Shown in pieces: positions 21,001 through 31,185 of a stretch of DNA of 64,000 bases. The stretch's first letter is position 1. Every line of letters begins with the position of its first letter. Origin of the DNA: Pomphorhynchus laevis (lineage: Eukaryota > Acanthocephala > Palaeacanthocephala > Echinorhynchida > Pomphorhynchidae); contig WNNJ02000032.1 in NCBI GenBank assembly GCA_012934845.2, positions 1 to 64,000 on the forward strand, read 5' to 3'. A program made the position numbers and the translations under genes. Under the pieces are notes generated by a model that saw only the letters and a list, made by a program, of their open reading frames with translations, did no database searches and had not been told where the DNA came from.

Positions 21001-24000
21001 CTAGCAAAGTTAATATGTTACTGAGTTTGATTTCTCGAAAGATATTGAAAGAAAAATACTTGATGAATGTTGTATTCATCTTTATCAGAATCCCGTAAGC
21101 AAAAGATATAATTTCAACGAAATAATCAAACGCGAACATTTAAAAGATTTTGGAACAAACAAGACCATTGAAAAACGTACCGAACAAGGTGAACAGAGCA
21201 TCGGGATTGACTTTCTGTAGACAGTTGATAGTAAGTTAGAAAAGAAACAAGAGATTAGATTAAACAAGAAACAAAACAGTTTTCTTTAAGATGGAAGTTT
21301 GTATGTCTTATAATAGAGATAAAGAATTAAACTTGTTGATGCCAGATTAGAATAACAGTTGAAAAATGATTTTAGGTTGAAAACCTAAAAGAAATATTTT
21401 GGAAATTTACATAAGGATTTTTAAGATTAACTACTGCAATCAAAGCAATAGCAAGCATTAGCAGATATCATTTGCAACAAATATTTATAAAGTAGAAAAC
21501 GTATTAATTCCAATTATAGTTTAGTTGAACAAAACGCGAAGATTGCTCCAATATTTGGAAATTCGCTAATCCAGTCAAAAAAGCTAATATTTCTTCACAA
21601 ATGTAAATAATGTTAAAAAGGCCCTAAAATGACTATAAAAATGTGATTTAAAGGATGCATTAGGACGTACGTTTATTAGTCACTAACAGAAAAAAAATAA
21701 GTCATTAATTGAAAATATTTAGCAAATACAGAATTGATTAGAACGAAAATTATCGAAATTGTATAAACTTTAAATTACACTGAATTAGATGCTAAATATC
21801 TATTTAATTACTATCTTCAAATACTAAAAAAATCCAGTGTAAAGATCAAAGTGGAAAAGGCCAATACATCGATTTATACTATACAAATTTTTATTGCAAA
21901 AATCATTTCGTAAATTGCAAATTAAAAATTAAAAACTTAATTGAAACAATTCGCATCTAATATGATTTTATTTATTTTTATATAATAATATTATAAGTTA
22001 AAATATTTAAATGCAATGACATTTAGGGCTAATTTTTCCAAACGCTTAATATTTTTTGTTTTAGTATTTCAAAAATAATTATTTTAACTTTTTTATATTT
22101 TTCAATTTATTTAGATACCTAATTTTATTTAAAAAATTCAAAAAAGATTATCACAATTTATATAAAGAGTTGCATGTGTACCAAATACAAATCACAAAAA
22201 AAACGTGATTTGGATATATACGTGATTTGGAAAAAAGTTTGCAATCACAAACAGAAAAAATAGGTATTCTACAAATTGTTAAGTCCAATGAATAACATTT
22301 ACGATTAATGGCCATATAAATTATTGCTGAACGATATGATAATATTTGCATTTTATGCACGAATCTTACAAATGCACGTATTCGAATTCACACACCATCG
22401 TAATGGTTATAGTTTAAAATATTCATCGATTATTTTACTAATTGTAAAATAATCGAAGAATTTAAAACGTTACATGATGATTCACATAAACCCAAGATAG
22501 AATGATGATGATAGTAATATCTAATTTTCTGGGTTTTGGGTAATGAAGCATCTAAATTTATGTCTTTTCGTCCCACACTAACATTTTGTTGAACTATCAG
22601 AAAATCAATAAAAATTTGGGACTCAAGACTCTTCAAAGAGAAAAATAAAATTTTTGAGATTAAAATCCAAAAATTATATGACCAATTTAAAATATTGAAG
22701 AAACAACGTCGAATTAGCGACGTTGTATATTTTTATGTTATTGATAAAAATATAAAATGTAATATAATATTATATAATATAAAATTTTATGTAATTCAGG
22801 AACAAACATTGCAGCTTACCTCCGAATTAAGATTGGAAACGAATAAAACTTTACCGCCTCGGTCTTCTCTAGATTCATAATTCATTCCACCCACCATATT
22901 ATACGGATCATCTTGGAAGGAATAGCGCCTTAGCGAGTGCGAATCACCGAAATTGCGGGAAAACGAATCTGAGTTAGAGAATCCGCTGCGACCACCACTC
23001 GAAGAAATGAATGAATTAAGCAGCTTAGCATATGGATCATTTGCAATTGCACTCATAGCTCTCTCTGCGAGAATTTGTTTTGCAGCAGATATTGTGCCTC
23101 CATCCAAACGGCCGGAAGCAAGCGATTGCAGAAATGCTGCGTTTGACGGCTGTGGGTTTCGTGCAGCTAACACAAGCAGCTGATCAATTATTTCTTCCTT
23201 TGTTGGGTTACCATATGATGGGGATGAATGTCGACCTCCAACACTTCGACCAATACCGGCAAAATCATCAAAGGTCCGGTGCCCGGATGACAACCAACTA
23301 TCCTCAAATTGTTCATCACTGTGTTCGTTTATATAGTGATCAGAACGCCGACGCTTAGATGATGACATATCCTCATACGCAAGTTCACCAGAGTTCAAAT
23401 ATCTACGCTTATCATCTCTGCCGGGTCCAGACAATGATCTATCAATATCAATTCCAACCAATCGACTTAGGTGCTGAATTATATTTTGCTCACTGTCAGA
23501 TCCTAAAGTGAACAAAACATTAATCAACAACAAAGCATGTTGTTGAAAGCATGCACAGTAAAGAATGTATCAAAAGTCAATTAGTTAATCATTCATACGA
23601 AGCCAATTTAATCAGTCAAAATCTAAAAGTTTTGATTAATCTAAAAGTTTCTGTTGTGATCTTAAAACGTCGAATTTAATGACTTTGCCATTTTATTTGG
23701 TGTTTATACATTGAGACATTTAAGGATGTTCATGTATTATATTTAAACAAAACGGTTCAATTGTTATATTCTAGACGGGTACACGTCACCTTAACACTTA
23801 ATGTGGATTAATTCGGTTATTTAAAACAAAACAAAACATCCTCTTTTAAAATGAGAAATCGGTGTAAAAATTATATTTTGTGTACATTTGAGAACCAACA
23901 AGATGCATAGAGAGAGCACCAAAAAGATGATTTATTAATCAAGCCAGTCCGATATTGATGTTTAAATGCATACATCATTGCATAACGCATACTGCAGCAT

Positions 24001-26093
24001 TAATAACGTAAACTGTTATTATGCACTTGACAACTGCATATCCAGGTAGACAGACATGTTTCCCGATGTCACTTTTATAGAAGACATCTCCCTGATACCA
24101 ATAAAAATGTAAATTAAAACTAAAAACTTTGAATTACTTGAACGACAGAAGATCCGGCAAAATCAATCTCACCTTCTGCAAGTTGAATTCCAGCTGATAA
24201 ACAGATACTTGTCTGAGAATCCATATCCGATGAAGTCATGAGTGTGGGATTTGTAAAATCTCTACTGCGTGCGTTGTTAAATCTGACGTTAAGACACTGC
24301 TCTCTCGCTATATTAACCTCGATTTTGGATAATTTGTGTTTTTCATATGCCTAATTAGAGCAAAAAATATAACTGAAAGGTTTAAAACAAATTATAAAAT
24401 AGGTCAGACCTTTTTTATTTTGTAAACAAAAAAATACAAAATCAGTTTGAGAAATTGCTGTAATAAAACAAAAATTTCCAATATTTCCTGGATTGCAAAG
24501 CTGTTTATGCGGCTAAAGTTATTAGTCATTTATTAGGTATTATAGATACCCTAATTATAAGGTTAGATTTATAAACCTATTTATAAATGGGTTTAGATAT
24601 GAGATTATGTTAAAAAGATAAAAAATGGGGTCCAAGCACGTGTAGTACGAAATACAATAAAACTGATATTTATAACTTTGTAATAAAGGCCAAATATTAC
24701 AGATATCAAATGTTGAATAACTGACAGTAATCTGTGAACACTAAACTATTCACGTATTAGTATAAGGACGCTTTATTAGATTTCCTCTTCGTTAATCTGC
24801 CAGAAACTAAATCAGCGATAACCCGCGATCATAAAACTAGATCAGCTTTCAATAAGTCAAATACTACAAAAATATTGGAACCGGCAACGTGTTAAAAGAA
24901 TTTTTAAAAATTTTAAAAGAATTTTCGATTTTGGTGGATTTATAAACGCTAGTTAAAGTTAATAATTGCTTTTCAGCTAAAACATGAATTTTTCTGATCA
25001 ACCATAATCGAGCAGTAAGCTCGATTATGTAAATTTCGAAAATGTACAATTTATTCAAAACTTTAAATGTTTTTTACACAAAATCGCGGGTCTTAGTGGC
25101 CCTTAACAAAAGATTCCTGAAATTGTGTGAACATTGTAATTCAATTTAAAAAATCAGCATTAAAAATACTTACAGCCATTACTTTCTTAGCGGATTCGAT
25201 ATCGCTCAACTGAACAAAAGCTTCTAAAATCAAATCAAATTGACAGGACAAATAAAATTTCAGCAATTACCTGTTGAATTTGATCGCTTTGAGATAACAA
25301 TTTTTAATATGACACCGAACTCGCAAAATGTCTTTAAAAAAATGATTATAAAATATGAAATCATAAAAGCAATACCTTATACAGAGATTCCATTGTTAGA
25401 ATTATTGATGTACTTTTGGCAACGACTCTAATGACTGACCCGAGAATACCCTCTTCGGCAATTTTTTTTAAATCCTTTGCCTTCTGGAGAATGGTCTGTG
25501 TGTTAGCAACATTTCGACTCATTGTTCGAAAATTAAGCTCTTTGTGATTTGAGAATTCAATTGACAGTGTATTGTGAAACATTTCTCCGGGAAATTTCGA
25601 AAAATAATTGACCATGGTCTTGGCGTCTTCCAACCGTTCAAAGCAAATCATTGCCTGCAATGATAAAATGTAATTTATGTAAGAGGATAACACGGTAGAC
25701 GGTGACACGAACATTACGCTTTTTCCGAATATACAGAAGCATAGTGATTTCACCAAATGCAAGACCAATAAAAGCGAGATCTTCATCACGAACTATCGGC
25801 GGTATCAGTGCGATATGCACCACCTTTGAAGGTTCGTTCTTCATTCCGGATTTTGATGATTTATGCAAAGCACTTGATGAACCATTAACATCCTTCTGTA
25901 ACAAAAACAATAGCTTAATGCTAAAAAGTTTGAACAATACCTTTTCGGAATAGTCATCGATTTCCTCAGTCTTCAAATTATCGGAACTATCCAGGACCTC
26001 TTCAATTTCATTAAAATCCTAAATTATAAATTAAAATTTTTAAAAGTGGCATTTAAAAAAACTTACATTGTCAAAATCTACAGTTTCAGACAT
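15066..26093 (-). CDS. PTBP: Polypyrimidine tract-binding protein, four RRMs, 14 coding exons
   Basis: Nuclear splicing regulator that binds pyrimidine-rich RNA. The coding exons in order, high to low, are 26093-26067, 26018-25941, 25895-25713, 25654-25376, 25331-25271, 25223-25174, 24350-24173, 23502-22820, 21214-21181, 18860-18768, 18712-18615, 17304-17186, 16409-16271 and 15134-15066. All introns are GT-AG, the phases agree throughout, and the total is 2091 nt. RRM1 is near residues 58-133 ([29 protein letters not shown]). RRM2 is near 169-250 ([34 protein letters not shown]). RRM3 is near 502-588 ([28 protein letters not shown]). RRM4 is near 617-696 ([20 protein letters not shown]), ending [20 protein letters not shown]. 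The 230-residue linker between RRM2 and RRM3 holds a basic SSKRRR patch, a possible nuclear signal, and is longer than I would expect for the family. Assignment is by motif order and sequence resemblance to known PTBs. Confidence 0.93.
17880..18290 (+). pseudogene. Decayed retroelement C-terminal nuclease-like fragment in a PTB intron
   Basis: The plus strand gives DDDKRPDRT, a VLVWDF segment, then [19 protein letters not shown], with stops between. This resembles the RPDG...WD...DTLA...PIAVET block found at the C-terminus of some animal RT elements. It is antisense to PTB, in the intron between exons 11 and 12, and visibly less AT-rich than its surroundings. Confidence 0.5.
18713..18767 (-). 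other. PTBP: 55-bp PTB intron inside RRM3
   Basis: Donor GTGATA, acceptor TTCTTAAG. Splicing joins CAAG to CTATA, giving EQAFQAITHLNG, the expected RRM3 sequence. Confidence 0.9.
19080..19377 (+). pseudogene. PLE-A RT fragment, C-terminal half, in a PTB intron
   Basis: Begins at [12 protein letters not shown] and continues to LWMDNK stop with the same protein end as the ORF at 8067. It is truncated at its 5' side. It is antisense to PTB in the intron between exons 9 and 10. Confidence 0.85.
19378..19575 (+). repeat. PLE-A structured 3' unit, intronic copy
   Basis: Same unit as 7880-8055, joined directly to its ORF end. The AAATACAT/ATGTATTT and CTGCTATG/CATAGCAG helices are exact; GGCCCC/GGGGCC is damaged. 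Confidence 0.8.
19640..19760 (+). repeat. Second, partial PLE-A 3' unit
   Basis: Carries cagttcctcctgatgaca and the outer tail ttatttattagtcaattcat only, about 170 bp after the first copy. Confidence 0.65.
19761..21180 (-). other. PTB intron 9, unassigned part
   Basis: AT-rich intron between the PLE unit and the 34-nt exon. Short minus-strand frames here, such as near 20670-20858, look like chance openings. Confidence 0.6.
21181..21214 (-). CDS. PTBP: 34-nt microexon of PTB, RRM3
   Basis: In minus sense the exon encodes [11 protein letters not shown] plus one base of the next Gly codon. It lies between acceptor CTACAG and donor GTACGT. It joins SNLNSE to GVYGDVQ, giving the RRM3 helix as in other PTBs. 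It shifts the phase from 0 to 1, which the next exon requires. The 34-nt size equals that of the regulated exon in vertebrate PTBP1 and PTBP2. Confidence 0.93.
21215..21300 (-). promoter_or_regulatory. PTBP: Pyrimidine-rich tract upstream of the microexon
   Basis: In minus sense the 85 nt before the exon contain tttcttg, tctcttg and tttcttttctaac, so several UCUU-type words that PTB itself can bind, plus a possible branch site TTCTAAC. A regulatory role is inferred. Confidence 0.45.
23503..24172 (-). other. PTB intron between exons 7 and 8
   Basis: 670-bp intron. It joins GAA-G to GA-TCT to give LAEGSDSEQN. No element was recognised inside. Confidence 0.7.
24351..25173 (-). other. PTB intron between exons 6 and 7
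   Basis: 823-bp AT-rich intron joining VMA to AYEKHK. No recognisable insertion. Confidence 0.7.
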
Positions 26094-26121
26094 TTGTAGA
26101 ATGAACGTGAATAGATTATCT
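26094..26121 (-). promoter_or_regulatory. PTBP: Acceptor-like site 26 nt 5' of the PTB start codon
   Basis: In minus sense cttttttctag lies just before a 26-nt leader and the ATG. This is either a 5'-UTR intron acceptor or a spliced-leader acceptor. Confidence 0.4.
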
Positions 26122-27399
26122 AGAAAAAAGAAAATGGTTAAATGATTAAATTTAAAACAGCATTAAGGCTATTGTGATATCAGTAGATATCGCAATTTGT
26201 TTTGGGCAAACGGTAGGCGATAAAACTAAATTCAAATGATGTTTTATCTTCGACGAGAAAACAACATTTATCGATATGGAAATGTGTGTAAAAGACAGTA
26301 ATCTAAGAAATCATTAAATCAAATAAGGATAATGGCTGGACTATCTACAAAAAAATCAGTTTTTATTAATAAGCTGTAGCAGCGAAATAGTGATTACACA
26401 TTTTCCAATGAACAGCATTAAGAGATACATTTCACGTCTTATTGACTCAATCAAAACTTAAATTATATTTTTCCTTTTTCTTCTTCTTTTCTTCAGATTT
26501 AAAAAAAATAAGACCTGAGTATCATATCCCCTAGTACTTCACGTACCTTACTTTGTCTCCACATGTTGAAAAGCGGAAGTGGGTAAATGATCTCAAAATA
26601 ATCAGTTTTCTGAACAGAAATTGGCATACGATCAGAAGTTTGCCGATATTTACAGAATGAATTTTAATGTCCATTGTGGTAGAACGCAAAACAATTAAGT
26701 GTTATTAAAAATGTTTTATATATAAAATGATCATCTTGCCATGGCCTTCCACCTTGCCGGATTTACTCTTAAATATTTAATTCATATGTGCCCCTTTATG
26801 TCTCTAAAAAAGTAAAAATGCTGTTTATTGAGATACTCCCAATAGAGGAATATAAATAAGAAATATTTAATTCTTCATTTAGATAAAGAATATTGGACAT
26901 TGGGTATAAAAGTATCTACTCTAAATATAAAGATAAATATAAATAAATATAATAATTTATAATATTAATTTATAATTTAATAATAATATTACTTTAACTA
27001 ATTAAGGATTTTATTCATTTGTAATATAAAATAATAAGACAAAATCAATAATATTATAATATACATTATAATTTTGTTTATTTGAAATTAGTTAACTCTT
27101 TGGAGTCGTCAAAAGATAACTTGGGGTTCGGTATACACTTGATTAAAAGGACTAAGTTGATATGCATAAAAATCAAATGAACTGTATAATCTTAGTCATA
27201 GAGTAATCATATATAACATGCATTTTTATTTCTTATATTCTTTATATCAACAAGATTTTATTGCACATAACCAGCTAAAGTATTTTCGAGTAAAAGAAGA
27301 TACTGATTGTTATCACTGGATTGTTACACATATTGCATTACCTAGTAATCGGGAATCGTCTGTGTACATTAATGAAACCCAGTATAGATAAATGAAGAT
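26122..27399. other. Flank 5' of PTB, no gene seen
   Basis: AT-rich. It presumably contains the PTB promoter, but no core promoter element could be singled out. Confidence 0.5.
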
Positions 27400-28320
27400 G
27401 TAGATATTCTATGAAGTTGATAGATACTGTATCGACGTAATATTTCTTGACTTTAGTCGGGCTTTTGATAGGGTGCCCCAAAAAATGCTAATTTCCACCC
27501 TTGAGTCTTATAAAGTCAATCGCTCCATTATAAGCTGGATTCAAGATTTTCTTAAAGATAGATCCTTTGCTGTTCGTGTAGGTCAATGCCTATCGTCTTA
27601 TCGTCCTATCACCTCAGGAGTACCACAGGGATCAGTCCTAGGCCCTTTGTTGTTTAACATATTTATAAATCAGCTACTAGATTTACTTGCGGATTGTAGT
27701 GTTTTAGCTTTTGCCGAAGATGTAAAGGTATGGAAATTGATTAAAACCAACAAGGATCGAAATGACTTTCAAAATATCCTAAACATTGTTTATCGATAGT
27801 CTTTTTTAAAAACTGGAATTTCATTGAATATTAAAAAGTGTGCACATATGAGATTAGGTCATAGCAATGTGAGTCAAGAATATTTTATCGGCGATGAGTT
27901 TGTTGTTTCCACGCAGTCCATTCTGGATCTTGGTAAAAATTGTTCAAAACAATCTGAAAACACGTACTAACACTGATAGAATTTGTAACGCAGCAAGAAG
28001 AATGACCTATATTGTCAAAAATTGCTTTAAAGATTTATCTCCCGTTTGTGTTGTGCGTTTATATAATGCTCTTATAAGACCGATATTAGAATATGTGTCG
28101 CCAGTAGTCTTTCCGTGTACGCGTACAGAACTTGATCAATTAGAGCGCATACTTCGACGGTTTACGAAATTATGTCCTCAGGTACGATATCTTCCCTATG
28201 AGACATGATTAAAAAGTTTGAATACGCCGGTAGAATATATCGATGAATTTAAATTTAATAGAGCTAGATTCGAAATGAGAACGAGGGGTGGTTGCTGCAG
28301 TCACCATGGTAATTAAGGAG
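27400..28320 (+). pseudogene. CR1-like RT fragment
   Basis: Readable in pieces: FLDFSRAFDRVPQKM, SGVPQGSVLGPLLFNIFINQ, LAFAEDVKVWKL (YADD changed to FAED), then LNIKKCAHMRL and YNALIRPILEYVSPVVFP. Stops and frame changes interrupt it. Both ends are truncated. It is a diverged relative of the CR1 copies at 31125 and 42325. Confidence 0.8.
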
Positions 28321-28759
28321 CCAAAAAAATAGGCTCCTTAATACATTGACGTTAAAAAAGGGCCTCTCAATAATTTTGAAATTGGACAAATTAACCAAAC
28401 TTTTAGTATTTAAATATTTTAAATGCAAGTCATTTACTATATAACCCGTTTTTAATAATATTTTGTTGATTTATTCTTCTTCGTTATAAGAAATAGAAAA
28501 AAATTATCAAACTTAAAATTAAAACTCAATATTAAAATTAAAACAAATTTTTTTTTATAATAGAATTTTTTTAGAACATAATTTTTAATCAGATCATATT
28601 ACAAATGACAAATAAATCACATACCTGAGTCGTCGTATTTTATACAATTTTTAAACAAAAAGATTTCAATTATCAAGTCGAAATTTGAAATTGAAATTGA
28701 AATAAAGATCAGAAATAAAAAAAATTATAAAAATAAAAATAACGATGTCTATATCTTAA

Positions 28760-29035
28760 AAATAAAAATAAAAAGTAAATAATAAAATAATATATTTTAT
28801 AATATATATCAAGTTAAAATTAAAAATTAAAATTTAAAATAAAAATCAATTTTTATGAATTGACTAATAAATAACAGACGTTGTATCAGAATAATTAACG
28901 GGAAAACAAAGTCCACAGGTCAATAATAACATGTCAGTAGAACAAATCAAATCAGTTAATGAGTCTACGTATTTAATATAATTAGAAACTAAACAAAACA
29001 TAATATTATTAAATCAAAATTTAATAATTAAACAA
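28760..29035 (-). repeat. PLE-derived flank, left of the nest
   Basis: 28850-28895 carries the outermost bases of the PLE-A 3' unit. 28940-29035 matches 7690-7790. It is interrupted by the L2 insertion and resumes at 34925. Confidence 0.7.
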
Positions 29036-30113
29036 TAAATGGCATACTTTTAACTCAATCCTGGCTCGTTCCTCTACGCCTTGCAACATCAATGCTAATG
29101 ATTATTCGTCATTTCTCCAGACTAAAGTATCCACGCTGCTCTCTCACACCCCGGTCTCCATCCTATCCCACTCTGCCCAGTCTACTCTCATCCTTCCGGA
29201 ACTCTTTCATCTTCTCCCTGTATCACCTACAGAAGTATCATCTGTCCTCATGTCCTTGCCCAACAAAACCTCACCTGCCGATCCCCTGCCTACTCACATA
29301 TTAAAATCTATATGCTCATCGATATCCCCATTTCTCACAACCTTGTTTAACTCGTCCATCCGCAGTCGTATCTTCCACTTCACACTGGAAATCCGCAATC
29401 GTTCGTCCCCTCCTTAAGAAAGCAATCGCTCGACCCCTCCCTTCCTTCTAGCTATCGCCCCATTTCACTACAACCTACTCTTTCAAAGCTCTTAGAACGC
29501 CTCATCTTAATACAAATCAACGCTTATCTCTCCTCATCCAATCTGTACCCTCCTTTCCAATCCGCTTTCCGCTCTAATCACTCGACAGAAATCGCATGCA
29601 TAAAAGTGTACAACGACTTACTCATTTCTCGAGACAAGGCTCTATATAGTGTTCTCATCTCCCTCGACCTCTCCTCCGCATTCGACATTGTCGACCACTC
29701 CGTCCTCCTTTCTCGCCTTCGTTATGATTACGGCTTTTCTTCCTCCTCCGTAGCTTGGTTCGCCTCATATCTATCCGACCGTTCCTTTCGCGTCTGTTCT
29801 AATTCATCATCCTCCTTTCCCATCCCTATTTTTTGCGGGGTTCCACAAGGTTCAGTCCTAGGTCCCCTGCTTTTCTCTCTTTTGCTTGGCGATCTCTCTC
29901 CATTTATCAAACCTTACTCCTTTAACGTCATGCAATACGCCGATGACATTCTAATCTATGATCATGCACCCGCACATCGCATACACGATATCGGCATTTC
30001 TGCCTCCAACTGTATCTCTTCTATCTACAAGCGTCTCTCCAATCTCCATCTCGTTCTAAACGCCGAAAAGTCCAAAATAATGTGGATCCTTCCCCGTAAA
30101 CCAAGCATATTAA
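29036..30113 (+). mobile_element. L2-like LINE, RT part (left piece of split copy)
   Basis: A 5'-truncated copy. The RT reads SSYRPISLQPTLSKLLERL near 29450, FRSNHSTEIACIKVYNDL, then the open frame 29606-30118 with LDLSSAFDIVDHSVLLSRL, GVPQGSVLGPLLFSLLLG and MQYADDILIYD. The run SSAFD.VDH plus GVPQGSVLGPLLFSL is typical of the L2 clade. A CR1-like LINE interrupts it after PRKPSI, and it continues at 34186. Left flank aataaa and right flank aataaa may be the target duplication. Confidence 0.85.
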
Positions 30114-31185
30114 AGTAGTTCAATCCGGTAAATTTTGTTGTGGTGTGTGTGCGGCTCGTAATTGTGAATGGAACACTATTCTTGAGGAAAAATTACAAAA
30201 TAATATTAAAATGGTGTCAGAGCTTAAGGAAATCGTAACTATGCTACAGAATAGTATTCTCTCTAGTGCATCTGAGGTAAATTTACAACGAAAAATACAG
30301 CATAAGTTACCTGAGGTGGTGGGTGAGGTAAATTCTATAACTTCGAATAAATCCTTCAATAATGCAGATATCGATCCAAATGCACATCGATACCCACATG
30401 CAGTTAGCAAGACTACATCGTCAGTTACGGGTTTCACTCCTGTTCGTATCTGGAAGAGAGGTCACTCAAAATCGTATACTGTTCGTCAAACAGAAAATGA
30501 ACGAACGCTGACTGTCAACACTCACACAGGCAATGATGATATACAGAACTCAGCTACTAGTAATGACAGTGTGGTTCTACATAAAGAGTGCGTAAACGAG
30601 CACATTAAGGAAGCTCATTTCATATCATCTCAATCAATGAATGCCTCTAGAGCGAGTTCTCCGGTGCAGCAAATGTCTACTTTCTCACAACTGCGTAAAC
30701 AGCATGATCCTTTGCGTTCTATTATTTTCGCCAATGTGTCGGAATCAAGCTCTGTCAATATCCAAAACCGACTAAATGAAGATTTGTCTAGGGTACGTAA
30801 TATTCTCACGATCGTTTTGGCACAATCCCCAGAAGAGATAGTATCTAGTATTAAAATAGTTGCTTTATTCCGCATAGGGAGAAAAATTAACGATCGTCCT
30901 AGACTGCTAAAAGCCATTCTGACAGATCCAAAAGCCGTTAAGACCATCTTTAGGAACTCTTATCGTCTCCAAGGTTCGTCTGCAAGATTGTTAAAAGATC
31001 TCGACGTGAATGAACGTAAGCTTCTACGTGAAGCTAAACAATGTTTGAAGTCTCGTATTGAAGCTGGTGAGTCAAACTTGACAATTCGAAATTTTCAGGT
31101 TGTGCGGAGGAAGACTCAAATACATTGGATGCCTCTACAGGTAGATCATTCAATCCTTCCTCCGCCGCTCATAAGTCATTGGTAA
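30112..31185 (+). CDS. CR1-like ORF1, N-terminus missing
   Basis: The frame opens at the insertion junction with KFCCGVCAARNCEW and runs to 31185; the first ATG is internal, at 30211 (MVSELKE). A coiled-coil-like stretch follows (LKEIVTMLQNSIL). The conserved C-terminal domain is IIFANVSESSSVN, RPRLLKAILTD, ARLLKDLDVNERK and IRNFQVVRRKT. Its 3' end overlaps ORF2, which is in the -1 frame. Codons CGA AAT TTT at 31087-31095 form an A AAT TTT heptamer in the ORF1 frame. Confidence 0.8.
   Translation, partial: KVVQSGKFCCGVCAARNCEWNTILEEKLQNNIKMVSELKEIVTMLQNSILSSASEVNLQRKIQHKLPEVVGEVNSITSNKSFNNADIDPNAHRYPHAVSKTTSSVTGFTPVRIWKRGHSKSYTVRQTENERTLTVNTHTGNDDIQNSATSNDSVVLHKECVNEHIKEAHFISSQSMNASRASSPVQQMSTFSQLRKQHDPLRSIIFANVSESSSVNIQNRLNEDLSRVRNILTIVLAQSPEEIVSSIKIVALFRIGRKINDRPRLLKAILTDPKAVKTIFRNSYRLQGSSARLLKDLDVNERKLLREAKQCLKSRIEAGESNLTIRNFQVVRRKTQIHWMPLQVDHSILPPPLISHW

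Noticed and set aside
22953-23358. Plus-strand frames of 76 and 92 residues
   Set aside because: They lie antisense to PTB exon 8, which has good protein matches and splice sites.
27721-27799. Functional CR1 RT at 27473-27799
   Set aside because: The catalytic YADD reads FAED and the frame ends early, so it is a fragment.
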